A DNA stretch of 64,000 nt from Chelonoidis abingdonii (lineage: Eukaryota > Chordata > Testudines > Testudinidae): positions 73,815,223 to 73,879,222 of the forward strand of contig NC_133773.1 of NCBI RefSeq assembly GCF_003597395.2, given 5' to 3'. Under the pieces are notes generated by a model, which saw only the letters and a program-made list of their open reading frames with translations, searched no databases and was not told the DNA's origin. The first letter of the stretch is position 1, and each line of letters opens with the position of its first letter. Positions 23,881-36,718 of this stretch are shown here, in pieces. The position numbers and the translations under genes are program-made.

Positions 23881-24799
23881 GAAAATGATTAAAAGACAAA
23901 AACAAAACAAAAAAAACACAATACCTGTGGATGAACATTTTTCACAAAGTGAATGTTGTGAATGTGCCTTTGGTCATTTGAAGGATCACTGGCATTATTT
24001 ATTTATGAGATTGGATCTCCAGTGATAAAAATATCTCCAAGGCTATAGCTACCTGCAGTGTCCTGCATAATATCTGTGAAACAAGGGAGAAAATTTTCCA
24101 CTAGGGTGGAGATGTAGAGGCAGACTGATGAATTTGAGTGGCCAGTTACAAGAGCTATAAGAAGAGCTCAAAACAGAGGTATACAACTATACAGGGAGGC
24201 TTTGAAAGACCATTTTAATAGTAAGCCAGAGTGACATGTTGCTGTACTATGCTCCACTGGGCCTCTCTCTTTTGTGGCCTGGAATGAATCTTGTACTCAT
24301 TGCTCTATATGTAGGAATCTAACATTGTCAACACACCTATTGATATTGTTTGTGAAAGATGTTATGGGTTCAGTGACACAGTGCAGAAACAAAGAAATTG
24401 ATTGCTGTCAGACCTGCTCATCACCAGCCACCATATGCTGTGAACTAACAAAGATGAATTATATTTCAAAAAAATGTAATTTTATTCTGTAACATGAACC
24501 AGGAAAAAAATAGAATTTAATAAAGCAATAAATTAAGGGTTCAGAACTTACGAAGAGGAAAGAAAAGTCATTTCCATTTCAGGTATACATACACCAACCG
24601 TGTCTTTCACAGGTCAGTGTATATGAAGCTGTTCTTTTCTTTAATGTCTCCCTGGGTAGAATGGTCAGAGTAGTGCATTGACCCCCGATGCCATGTGGCA
24701 TGTTGAGGTGGGGTATAGGGAGATCTCAATATAGAGTCCTTTATGGGATGCAGAGGGAGGTGAGTCTGCTCGGGGAGTTGGTGTTATTAATCAGTGTAG
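23881..24799. other. No feature recognised
   Basis: AT-rich; no gene. The region just left of 24800 may include more of the Harbinger-type MITE whose right end is at 24906. Confidence 0.4.
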
Positions 24800-24906
24800 T
24801 GGGGCATTTACGTTGGTGGGAGCCAAGTTTTAAGTGAAGATGCTTCCACAACTAGGTCATTGTAAGCTGCCTTGTGTTGACCTAACCATGCAGTGTAGAC
24901 CAGGCC
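24800..24906. mobile_element. Harbinger-type MITE right end
   Basis: It ends CAGTGTAGACCAGGCC followed by TAA, matching the termini at 3928 and 10649. Upstream text with TTTTAAGTGAAGATGCTTCC and GTTGACCTAACC fits this family. The left boundary is not determined. Confidence 0.55.
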
Positions 24907-26555
24907 TAAATCTCTCCATAGGAATATACTTCTACTTAGAAGAGTAATATATTCTTGAATTCTCAGTAAATCTGATTACTTGTGCATTGAATTTCATGCC
25001 TGAACCATAATCCTTGTTTTTGTTTTCTACAAAAGGTTTTTGTTATTTTGTGTTTTTAGCTCTTTGGAATTGATGAATGGACACAGCAATCATACTGTAA
25101 GTGTATATAAGGGAAAATGGCAAAAGCAAGAAAAAATAGTGTTCTTCCTTATACTGATAAACAGCTTCACTGCTATTTGGGAAAAAAGTCAATAAAAAAT
25201 CCACTATTCTTCATGATTGTAACTGAAGCTTTTAAGCAGTTGAAAACTGTGACTAACGAACAATTATGAGAAAGTATTCCTCTCCTTAATATAAAGCATT
25301 TTGTGTGCAACTTTTCTTTTACCTGCAAGAGCTTTTTAGTTAAAATGCCACCAGAATCCAAAATATGCCTGAAAGCAAATCCTCATAGCTATCTGCATTA
25401 TGAATTGTAATCTAATGGAAGGCCATGAATTGGCTGCGAATTAAAGTTATGCTCTTTCAATTTACACACAAGATGGATTAATTCTAAAACAACTCAATTC
25501 AGAATTCAGCTTATATGGACAAAAGAACCTGCTTTCCAGTTATTTCTTCTTCTTTTCATTCCAGTAGTCCGTGCCTTGCATCATTTATGTACAAGTGACA
25601 TAAGTGTATGGAACCAGGAAGATCTTCAGAAGATTAGCATACAATCTGGGCTCAATTTTGCAAGTTCCTTAGTGGCCCTTGAAATCCAAGAGAGTTAGCG
25701 GCACTATACTCCTTGCAGAACCAGTTGTAAACTGATATGCCTGCCTCCGGCAGCATAACTTTATTGATGAGAGATGTGTGAGACAGCTTCTGTTTAATTT
25801 GACTTAAACTGAACAAAACCCATGTGCAGACACATTGCCACTTTCAAGTTTGCATTCTAAGAAATGGTTGTCTTTGAGGAGAAGTTGGAATTCAACTTAC
25901 TTTGGATCCTTGACCCCTAAGTTATTCAGATTCCATAATATAAAGACCCTTTGATAAGCACACTGCTAATATGATATATGTTTCTAATACCTCTGTTCTG
26001 AGAACAGCTGTGCAGAGAAGTCAGGGTTTATTAGAATACTGAAAGCCGATGCATTAATGCTGTTGAGGACTTTGAGCTACGGAATCTAAATTAGTTCTCA
26101 GGGAATAAAAAAGAATGGTAGCTCTGTCAGGGTTATGGCTACACTAAGGAAGGTTACTTTCAATCTTAGGTACCGGGGAATAAATCCCTGTTCCTTGGGT
26201 TTAGTGTTAATCCAAAGAACAGTGAAATGTTATTAGTCAGTACCATTCTCTTTTTTGATGTCTTGGTTCCCTATTGCTCTTATGTCAAGACACAGCAAAG
26301 CCTTAATCTGGTTTTATATCTCTAAGTCATGAGGACAAAAATGTGGATCAACAATTACTGAGGAAGTGCAAGTTGGGAGGAGAAAAAGACAAGGGCCTTG
26401 GATGTTTTAAATATTTTTGACAACTGAGAATACAAGATTCTCAGTGTACAATATAGGTAACTATAAACCAGAAAGGTTAACTCACAGTATGGTAACTACA
26501 GAAGTAAATTATTGATAGTAAAATTCTGATTTAATATCATTACCTAGTTGGAGGC
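24907..26555. other. No feature recognised
   Basis: AT-rich sequence with no recognisable gene or repeat. Confidence 0.45.
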
Positions 26556-27060
26556 TGTGATGCTACATCCCATATTCTTCATAACTATGCTTATGATATG
26601 AATATGGCATAACAAATATGTTTTATGCAAGATAGGGCATGTGAAGTGTCATTGGAAAGGTTATGATTTACTGAATATGATTATCCTATTTGTATACATG
26701 TCTCAGTTCTATAACTGAAGTTAGGAATATGGACTATGTATCAATTATAAAAGTGTTTGCACCAGAATGCCCACTAGACAAAATGGAATCAGTTTGACTG
26801 GTTAGTCAATGGGCCATTAAGGAGGACAATAGAGCTTTGAAGATATTAATCTCCTACCTTCCCTAGAAGCTTCTTGGGATGCTGCTTTGACACTGCAGGG
26901 TTATGTGATCATGTCACCTGGTACTGGATTCCATTTTGGACTTCTGGTATTTTTCTGCTGGGGTGTGGGGAGGAACGCACTGAGAGAGAAAGGATTCCTG
27001 CCATATGTAAATCCTATTTAAGGCAGGGAAATGAGATAATCAGGGTTCTTCTCCACTTCC
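26556..27060 (+). mobile_element. LTR fragment, ERV type, plus strand
   Basis: It starts TGTGATGCTACATCCCATA and contains GTGTCATTGGAAAGGTTATG and CCTATTTGTATACATGT. This resembles the 5' part of the LTR at 35553-36713 read on its own strand. A TATTTAAGG box lies near 27016. The right edge is uncertain and the 3' part is missing or unrecognisable. Confidence 0.55.
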
Positions 27061-27993
27061 CACCTGTAACCCGTGTGCACACCACCACATATCCCAAACA
27101 GTCATCTCCTAGTTACCCTACTAAACTCACCACTCACTCAGTGAACACCACACACTGTATTCTATTCAGGTTCTTATGCCACGCTTATCTCTGTAGTATA
27201 TGAGCGCCATCCTGTCATGCATTAAGCAACGTGACTAACATTGGTCAGGCCTTGTATGTTCTCTCCTTTTCTCCCCTGAGAGAGAAGCACATGCAGTGAG
27301 ATGCCTTGTTTTAGTAAGGTTTTAGGGTTTAATGTTTAAAATATACCTTTTGCTTTTTATTCATTTTGTTCAAGTGCAAGGAACATTTCCTTGAATTTAA
27401 GTGGAAGGTGATAAAGTTTGTGAGGGTCCTTATTTCCTGAGGTAGTTCATTCCAGTCTGGAACTGGCCCTTGAGAAAATTCTGCCTCCCACACAGACTTT
27501 ACCCTTGTTGCAGAGAGTTCCATTGTGCCAGAGGAGTAAAGTTGTTGGCCATAGTGACACATTCTACTCAACTATTCACCGCTTCACATTTCTCCTGTCA
27601 CATCCTTCATAAATACACCCACACCTCTCCTCACCCAGTCACCTCCACCACATACATCACGACACTGCAGATTCCGAGGGGACAAGGAGGACCTCACTTT
27701 CCTCAGGGAGCAGGAGTTTTTTTCTCTTTTCTGGTGAAGCCATAAGCTGGAACAGCAGGATTTCCCCTGCATATCCTCTCCAGGTTTTCCTTCTCAACCT
27801 CCTGTTATCGCATGCTGTTTGCGAGGAGTGGGAATCATTCTCGCCTCTCCCTGCGAAGGGACTGGAATTTTCAGCACACCTGTAATACAGCTCTGATCCA
27901 GGCTGGCTCCTCTACAGGGAGTCATGAAGTGTTTGGTGGTTGGAACTCTGGCGCCCTCCGCTGATACTTGCCTGAAGCGCAACTAGCACCTTT
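27061..27993. repeat. Possible interspersed repeat, unclassified
   Basis: This block ends in an AAAC-rich tail (27994-28020), as retroposed copies often do. A minus-strand frame at 27329-27571 has WNELPQEIRTLTNF, which loosely resembles LINE C-termini, but the tail lies on the other strand, so the orientation conflicts. The class is not resolved. Confidence 0.3.
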
Positions 27994-28020
27994 AAAAACA
28001 AACAAGTAAACAAACAAACA
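27994..28020 (+). repeat. AAAC-type simple repeat
   Basis: Degenerate (AAAC)n run directly visible. Confidence 0.8.
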
Positions 28021-29553
28021 TCAACATCAAAATAAACAAAAGAAAAGAATGATTCAGGCAGCTCCACAGCAATCCCAGGAACCCTGGCCTAGCCCATATT
28101 CCTGTATGTCCATCTGCACATCCTCAAAGCAACTCAAGGCAGTTTCATTTCATTCAATCAAAGGAACAACAACAAAAGTAAAAAGTCTAACAGAAAAGTA
28201 TATTGCATGTTAAAAATGGTCTCTTTTAGTAACCTGTTGTGCTCTTAGCATGGGAAATGACTTTATTAATATTGCTTTCATACTGACAGTATCTGCTTTA
28301 AAATGAGAAATAAATCTTTTAGTAAAATTTGGGATTTGCTGTGAAAGGGATGTAAGGTGAAAATTCGTGCCTCATTCTTTTCACGCTTTGTGTGGCTTAG
28401 CTGTAGTAATTCGTCTTGAAGGTTCCCTTCTTGAGCTTCACAGTGCCTGCTTCATTCTTCATGTGACTTGAACTGTTGCTGTTAGGCAACCAGTTAGCAG
28501 AATTCTACTGCTGTCCAATTATTCAGAAGCCTGTGGTACTGTAAATATTCAAACTGCTGACAGATAATGTGATAATTTAGGGCTGCTTTACAGCACTCCA
28601 GGCTTATTCAGCTGTAAACTGAATAAGTCCTCTATTTCACTCTAGTTCACTACTGCTAAATTCCCATTCTTCACTCTCATGCTCCAGGGCGTCCTTATTT
28701 TAGCTCGTTAATACTCATTTAATTTATGTTCTTTAAATTTACCAATACTTCTTCGAGTTGCTTAACTAGCTTTCTTACAAGAACAATTAGCAGTCCCTGT
28801 GTTTTAGAAGTGAAAAAGTAAGTACGGAATTGGAACAGTGGTTATTTGTATCCATTCCTGGGACAATATATCTTGAGGTTGGATCATCATGATGGTGCTT
28901 CATCAGGTACAGTAGTACTAGCCTCAAGTGCTGTGGCATTTTACTTCAGGTAGCTTCTTCAGTGCTTTGGACACTACCTTTTAAAGGTTTATAAGATGAC
29001 ACAGCAGAATTTGCCTTGGGCTTGGTATATACACCTCTTTTTGTTTTTCTCCCAATGATATAGTCACAGATCATGATAATTCATAATTTATTCTAGAGCC
29101 CTCTGATATATGCTAACGTGAAACAGCTATACTGTTAAAAATCAAAAATCAAATTCTGTGTGTACAGTAACTTTTCTCTAATTTGTTTCCTTCTATTAAC
29201 CATTTAATGGCCATATTAAAAGCTAACAATCTAAGAGCTCTGTATTTTGTAAAAGATGTCTATATTAGTATCTCCATTGCATAAATAGACACAAATATAT
29301 CTTAATGGCTCTAAAGTAGTCAATTTGATTTTTTTCTTCAAAAATCTGTATATGAATGTGTGTAGTATACTTTGTACAGAACCTTTTTGTTCATAGATTT
29401 GTATAAATGTGTAGCAGGATACTTTATGGTACAGATTTGCATTCTACATTAATGGCTTTGAAAGTACCTACACTATTTTATGACAGATTTTGTTTTGGAG
29501 ATACTTCTGTAGTGCTATAGTTCTATGAACCCTGATGCATACTGTTTAGGGGG
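28021..29553. other. No feature recognised
   Basis: AT-rich, no gene or repeat identified. Confidence 0.45.
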
Positions 29554-30277
29554 TGTGACGGGATATACAAACCCCACACTGAAAAAGGAGGGGTTAAGGA
29601 GCAATTCTGGGCACAGGTAGCCCTGCCCTGCTGCACCTGCAAAGCTTGGAGAAGCAGGAGGCGTAGCTTAAAAGGGAAGCAGAGGAGCTTCGAGGGAGGC
29701 AGGCAGTGGAAGGGAGCAGACCTAAGCTCTTGTGAAGAAGTGTCCCAGGAGCTCTTGTTGCCTGAGACTTGGAAATGCTTACCTGTCCAAGCCTGCAGAG
29801 GAGGGACTGGTGACTTTTGAAGGTTAGACATTTTAATTTTGTGTTTGGTTCTTTATTTCACCCTGCAGGAAGAGGGTACACTGGTAAGAAGTGATCAAAA
29901 AAGGTGGAAAGTGGAAAGGGTGGGCCTGGGTTCCCCTCCCAATCCCTAAACTAGGAACAATGACAGAAGTCTATATTTCTGTGGGGACCCAAGTTGGGGA
30001 AGACCCCAAAGCTGCAAGACTCCAGACCCTAAGACCCTGATTCCCAGGGGAAGCCCTTTGCTGAGTTCAACAGACTTCCACATCCTTGTACTCTGTGTAT
30101 CCCAAAAGAGTTGGGCTCAAATGTATACTCCAACTGGAGAGCTGCATTGCTAAAAGGACAGACCCCCCTCCCCCCTACAGTGGATCTACAGTGAGAAAGG
30201 GGAATGTTTGAGAGGAAAACTTTGTGCTACACACTGGCCTAACCACATGCAGCACTACGGGTGAGTTCCCCTTCACA
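29554..30277. mobile_element. Solo LTR-like element (724 bp)
   Basis: It starts TGTGACGGGATATAC and ends CCCCTTCACA, giving TG...CA termini. The flanking five-mers are GGGGG and GTGGG (four of five). A GCACTACGGGTGAG segment near the end resembles the end of the block at 152-729. No internal coding region is present. Confidence 0.62.
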
Positions 30278-32175
30278 GTGGGGTAGTGTCCATATTTTAC
30301 AGGGTTTGTCATTGTTCTATGATCTTCTAAAAAGCTCTTCTAGTTCAATATATGTAATGGATATTGCTGATATTCTCCTTTGAGAGCTCTGTTCATAACT
30401 TTTGAATAGTAGGTGGTAAAACTGAGAGGCAGCACAAGCAGGGTAGGTAGACTGGTTTTGGTTGGCAATGGCTCCTTCATGCTAGAATTTTCTCCTTGTT
30501 TGAACAAAACCAAGAGTTTTACTGACTGCTTCACCCTGGCATAGAAATAGTACTCAAAGTTTGAACTATTAAAACTTCTTTGAAAACCTTCTGAGTGGTG
30601 TACTGTGGGGTCATTCTAGGCAGTACGTTTTGATGCTGGTTATCCATTCTATTACTTGGTAGCTAGAGAGTTGCAAGTAAGTCTCGGTGTCCTGCTCTCA
30701 AGACATGTGGCTTTAAAGCCACTTTTGTATTATCACACATTTTACAGAAGTCTGGCCATAGAATGGCTCCAGCCTGGAGTCTGGGTTTTGCTGATTATAG
30801 CTGTCCTTTAAAATAATAAATTTGACAAGGGGTGCAGAGACTGGGAGTAGTACTTTGAAATGTATGTGTTAAAGTTCAGAATTATGGTTTGGGCCCATCT
30901 CCAGCATTAACAGGCAAAGCATTCCTGATTCTGATCTAACTTATATGGTGTAAATCTGAAAGAGCTGTTTTGAAATAAATGGGGTTTCTCCAGTGAAAAA
31001 GCAGACCACTGTGAAATTCAGGCTCCTCATCCATCTGCACTTAAAAAAAAAAAAAAAAAAAAGTTTAGGGGGCTTCGTTTGTCTTTTCTTCAGTATTCAC
31101 AGCTTTGTGTTGCTGCATTGCAGTTTTAAACTAATAATACCATAATTATTACTTTTGACATTATTACTGTAATAAAGTTTTAACTATTATCATGCTTTAC
31201 TTAGGTTATTTCTGAGTTATTTTAAAGCATAATAGAGTGCAGACTGTGGCCTTTTAGTAAATGTTTTGCCACAGCTGGCAGTCGCAGCTTTTAGTATTGC
31301 ATTACTGGCTCCTCTCAGTATGACACCTAGCAAGCCACTCTCCATTATCTTACTGAAGAACTTTTGGGGTCATGCATATTTATAAAAATAGAAAAAATTC
31401 ATCTTAAGGAAATCAAATATAAATATGTTATTTCCGTAATCCTGCCTGAAAGGAAACCTCTTCCCCCTTAGAAAAGCTTGCATATGTCTTATTATTTCAA
31501 AATAACAATGGTTAAGGAGTCTGCTTGAAAGACTCTTAATATAGCTTATGAAATTTCTCCTACAGTATAGATGCCTATAAAGACTGCTCTTGGAAGTGAA
31601 TAAAGTAGACCTGAGCTGACTTCAGATAATTTTTGCGAGCACAGTCTTTAAACTGGAACTGAACTGCTGATGTCTGAGTTATATTTATTTTTAAGCTGTA
31701 AAAGTTGATTATAATCTGAAATCTAACCCCCATTATACTGTAGGAAGAGGTTCTCTCTGACCTCAGCAGTGTCACAATAGTGTATATTTTAATTAAGCTT
31801 TCTCTTAAAGTAATCTTCTCAAACAGAAAGGTATTAAAAATGAGGCCAAATACTGTCTTCACTTACATCCATTTAGTTCAGTGGCTGACAAGAGAATATA
31901 TCCATTTGAGTCTTAAAACCTGTATGCCACCGTTAAACACTTTGTTTTAGGATAGCATGCTTTCAGGTAAGTTGAATTTTCAGTAAACATTGAACATGGT
32001 AAATCTTTCAAAGTCTTTATATGCTACTATCAGTACATATTAGCTGCAAGATGGAAAATAGGCATCCAGATTCTGAGATCATCCCTTGCTGCTTGGCCCG
32101 TCAGGGACTTGAAGCACTGAGACAGAAAGGAAGAAGAGTGGGCCACCTCTTCAGTGGTTCTTCCTGATCCATGTG
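30278..32175. other. No gene; poly-A run
   Basis: AT-rich. An uninterrupted run of 20 A lies at 31043-31062 without a recognisable retroposed body upstream. Confidence 0.45.
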
Positions 32176-32220
32176 AAATTGCCTTCCTCCCCTTCATGGT
32201 CAGAAAGAATGAACACACCT
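32176..32220 (+). repeat. 45 bp direct repeat, left copy
   Basis: Identical to 32623-32667, and it borders the LTR fragment between them. Confidence 0.95.
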
Positions 32221-32622
32221 GTCATAAATAGATAGCTAAGGGTTAAAGTTTCTTTTACCTGTAAAGGGTTAACAAAGGGAACGAAACACCTGACCAGAGG
32301 ACCAATCAGGAAACTGGATTTTTAAAAGTCAGGGAGGGAATTTTTGGGGTCTGAGTTTTTTGTCTGTCTCTCAGCTATGAGAAGGTTCTTTCTATCTTCT
32401 AATGTTCTGTTTCCAAATTGTAAGTACAGGTAGAAAAACAATATAGGCTTTTATGTTGTTTTGGTTGTATTTACATGTGTGTAGCTTGCTGGAATGTTTC
32501 AAATTGGATATCTTTTTGAATCAGACTGTTTATTCATATTTTTCTTATAAGCAATAGCCCTGTATTGTCACGATGCAGAGATTATATTCTTATGTCTTTT
32601 TTCTTTCTTTTTATATAAAGTT
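32221..32622 (+). mobile_element. 3'-truncated LTR fragment of the gypsy family
   Basis: The piece starts exactly at the LTR 5' terminus (TGTCATAAATAG; the first T is shared with the repeat). It contains the family text CACCTGACCAGAGGACCAATC and TTCTTATAAGCAA, and stops just after a TATATAAAG box. The remaining roughly 0.5 kb of the LTR is absent. It lacks the U3 tandem duplication seen at 38691. The exact 45 bp duplication on both sides is far longer than any LTR-integrase duplication. Confidence 0.8.
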
Positions 32623-32667
32623 AAATTGCCTTCCTCCCCTTCATGGTCAGAAAGAATGAACACACCT
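32623..32667 (+). repeat. 45 bp direct repeat, right copy
   Basis: Exact second copy of 32176-32220. Confidence 0.95.
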
Positions 32668-35552
32668 AGAAAGAAAAACACAAAAAGATTTTTATCTCAG
32701 AGAGAGTTTTGCCTGTCAAAATGAGAATGTTAATGCCTGTCACAGTAGCTTTGCCAACTAGATCGAGAAACTAACATTTCATCCTTTAAATGTATAGCTT
32801 TTTCTGATGCCATTTAGTTTAACAAAACAAACATCTAGCACTTCATGCCATCAGGATAACTCATCAGTCCGACAAGTTTCTTGACTATCATTTTGTATGA
32901 ACCCATTTTTAACTCGCTCCTCCTATTTATCTCCGCAGATTTCTTACACCAATAAGGGAAATGGAAAGAGGAAGGAAGAGGGAATAAACACATTTGAATT
33001 AATGTGGGACTTCATCTCAGAAGTATTATTTAGTTATTCCTTTATCAAGAGACGAAATTTTTCAGTTAGAGTTAATTACATTACACAGCTGTTTGGTTTA
33101 GTTACATAGATTTTTTTGAAAAAAAATTTAAAGTTTTTTGCTTTTGGAATTGTTGGCTTCATGCTCTTCACAAACTGCCTGCTCACTCTTTTTTTTTGTT
33201 TGATCTTGGGGCTTCAGATTGTTTTTTACTGCCATTCTAACTTATTTTTATAAGCCCTGCCACCTGCTCTCCTAATGACCCTATCAGACTCTCCAGGATT
33301 TCAACAGTTCTTGGAGGATTATATTTTTATTAGCACTCAGAATAGGGGGAAACTTTTCTAATGATGTTTTATTAGCCCAAGCAAATTCCCTGAAAGCATC
33401 ATGTTTGTGTCCTTCAGTAAATCCTATGACATCCTCCTAGGTTTCTCTGTTCCCATGACACTTTAGCAAGACTGTTTTGTTTTCAAAATACTTTTTCTTT
33501 CATTCTGTTTCAAGCAAAACAATGATATAAGATGCAAGTAAATTCTCTAATTCTTTCCAGCTTTTAGTTTTTCACATGCAGTCTCATACAAAGGCTGTAA
33601 TCCCAGTTTTTAAAATTTATTTATGCATTTCTCCACTCAGTGTTGCTAGGTCTATATTGTTCAGACTGTCAAGCCCCATTTTCTGAAGTGACTTCAGCAC
33701 AAAGGCGTTCCTAAGTCACTTACATCTTGGAATGCTGAATACCATTAAAGGATCACACCTTGCAACCCCTAAATACTTTTAGAAAACTGGGCCTTGGGTC
33801 TTGCAACACTAAATGGAGCAACACCAGAATATTTTTAAAAATCTGGGCCATACTCCACTAATTCTCTAGTGTTCTCAGCAACTGGAAATATATTCTCTAT
33901 TTCACATCCTACCTATATGATGGTACTTTCTTCAGAATCACATCAAGTTAGGTTCTTCCTGTTGGTTTCACCATAGGCACGATCTCTTATTTATTTTTGG
34001 AGAGGTGAGGTCTATGGGTGACGCAATAAGGAATAAATACACAGCCTGGGACTTCACAGCCTGTTTGTCTCCTCTACTTCTCACTCAGTGGCTCTCTCTG
34101 AAGGCTCTTGGATTTTAGGTTCAGTGGAATGGATTCCCTCACCTACAGAGGCAGTCCTGCAAACAGCAACTCAGAGTATCAGTTCCCTTGGTAACTTATG
34201 TACTTATTGTGCAACAGTCCTTCACTCAATAGAACAGTTCACAAGCAGTAGTATATTTTTCTTTTCTTGTTTATACATTTCTTTAGGAAAAGCATACATC
34301 ATACCGAAAGCTTGTTGGTGGAGATTTGGCAGGAAATAGTCTCCCTTGTTACATATGTTGGCCATAATATTACATAATAATAATGGCTAAAAGCCAACAT
34401 GGTAAAATCCGTTTAGAAGAATAGGCTATGTAAGCATAAAGAGCAGAGGATTAAACCTGAACATACCAGTATCCCCAGAGGATTTATTTATGGTGAATTA
34501 AGCAGATTCATAATAATATTCAATAAGAAAATGAATAAAAAGCATTTGTTTTTAATGATCATGGTCCAAATGATTTAGATGTGTAATCCAGCAGTCTCTC
34601 CAATGATCTACCTTTAATGTGCAAGTTAAAAAAAATAAGAGATGTTTAAAAGTGTTCTTTGGGGTTTTCTTAATGCAATTCTTAGAAAGGGCAAATTTTC
34701 TCCTTAGGTCTTATAACTCCACCAAATTGACCATTACGGTTGGAGACTGTTGCCTGTTTTTCTGTTATCTGATCTTTGATGTTCCCTTAAATCCTGTATG
34801 TAGTTTATAAGGAAGCTTATACCTTCCCAAGGAAACTAACAGCTAGTCTAATTTAGCCCTCAATTTTTTTTTTCTCTCTCTCTCTCCTTTTAAACCCGTA
34901 TTGATAATGTTTCTTCCTTGTCCTCCACAATAACATCCAGCCTCTTGGAAGACAAGGTATCTCATGTGAAAGCATAACAGTTCTCTGTGATCTGGGGTAT
35001 GATTATGGGAAAGACAAGATCCCAACAAGATTCAGTCAGGCTATGAAAAGATTTCCTGAAATTGCAGCCAAACAGAGATCTCCTGTGTGCCAGGATATAG
35101 TACTTTCACAAACAATTGAGCAATCCCCGAAGACTGAGAGTCATCAAGACTCAGACAACAGCTCTGAAATGTATTTAGTTCCCTAATGTGCCTTTTCTGG
35201 TCTTAGATAAATAACCACTGATGCCTAACAGCCAGGTTGTATCTTAATCAAGTTATCTGACTTTAATGAATCACAGCAATCTGTTGTGCAAGCTTTTCCA
35301 ATACAAGCAGTGTAAAACCAATGATATGGACATTGGTTACTGTCTTACAAATGTTCCAGCCTATCAACATGTCAGCTTATGTAGACACCATAACAATTCT
35401 CCCCCTTCATGAAATACCTTTGAAAACAGATGAGTCTCGAAGCATCTCCTGAAGGTCACCAAATTCAGGTTCTGGAAAAGCAATACTGGAAAATTTCCAA
35501 AATCAAACACTCCCAACATCCTACAAATTAAATCAGGAACATATCGGACAAT
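32668..35552. other. No gene recognised
   Basis: AT-rich. A stretch near 33665-33800 (CCCCATTTTCTGAAGTGACTT, with AAAACTGGGCCTTGG) is a faint trace of an old palindromic amniote repeat. Nothing coding was seen. Confidence 0.4.
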
Positions 35553-36713
35553 TGTGATGGGTTCGGTCATAGAGATCCCTTTGGAACTGTCACCTGATGT
35601 GCTGAAATTACCTCTGGCCCCATTTTCCCTGATGTCTTGAGACTCCAGAACCCTACCTTGTTGAGCCAGACACAGTAGTCTGCTGCAACACAGACCAAGG
35701 TCTGAACCATTCCTCCAAAGCTACAGGCTTTAACCAAAAACTGCTCAGCAGGTCACTTGTCTCCAGCACCCAGACACGAGGCTCCCAGTGGGATCCAAAC
35801 CCCAAATAAATTCATTTTACTCTGTATAAAAGCTTATACAGGGTAAACTCATAAATTGTGCACTCTCTATAACACTGATAGAGAGATATGCACAGCTGTT
35901 TGTTCCCCCAGGTATTAATCACTTACTGTGGGTTAATTAATAAACAAAAATGATTGTATTAATTCTAAAGAGTAGGATTTAAGTGGTTTCAAGTAATAAC
36001 AGACAGATCACAGTAAGTTACCAAACAAAATAAAACAAAACACGTAAGTCTAAGCCTAATACATTTAAGAAACTGAAAACAGGTAAATCTCACCCTCAGA
36101 AATGTTCCAATAGCTTCTTTCACAGACTTGACTACTTCATAGTCTGCACCCAATCCTTTTCCCTGGTACAGTTCTTGTTAGTTCCAGCTCAGGTGGTAAC
36201 TAGGGGATTTCTCAAGACTGCAGTCCCCTTTGTTCTGTTCTATCCCCTTTTATACTTTGGCATAAGGCGGGAATCATTTATGTCTCTCTGGGTTCCCACC
36301 ATTCCTTCTGAATGGAAAAGCACCAGGTCTAATATGGATTCCAGAATCAAGTAACATGTTCACATGTCCTGTGAGACTTCTTTACTCACTGGCTGGCACC
36401 CAGGTATACAGAAAGGCTTACAAGTAAATAGAGCCATTTACAACCAATTGTCCTAGTTAATGGGAGCCATCAAGATTCTAAGCCACCATTAATGGCCCAC
36501 ACTTTGCATAGTTTCAATAGGACTTCAGAATAGTACTTCATATTTCTAGCTTCAGATACAAGAATGATACATTCATACAAATAGGATTAACACACACATA
36601 GATTGTAAACTTTGTAATGATACCTTACAAGAGACCTTTTGCATGATGAATATTCCAGCATGACATTCACACTTATAAACATATTTCCATAAAACATGGA
36701 GTGCAACATCACA
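35553..36713 (-). mobile_element. Solo LTR with perfect 5 bp target duplication, minus strand
   Basis: On the minus strand it starts TGTGATGTTGCACTCC and ends CGAACCCATCACA. Flanking five-mers are identical (ACAAT at 35548-35552 and 36714-36718). It is 1,161 bp with few visible indels. The text matches a common turtle ERV LTR family. A five-base duplication fits ERVL-like or gypsy-like integrases better than the four bases of typical gammaretrovirus-type elements. No internal region is attached. Confidence 0.88.
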
Positions 36714-36718
36714 ACAAT

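Noticed and set aside
27329..27571. Minus-strand frame with WNELPQEIRT as a definite LINE C-terminus
   Set aside because: The resemblance is short, and the AAAC tail of the block is on the opposite strand, so orientation conflicts.
31043..31062. Poly-A run as the tail of a processed pseudogene
   Set aside because: No recognisable coding body or target duplication was seen upstream.
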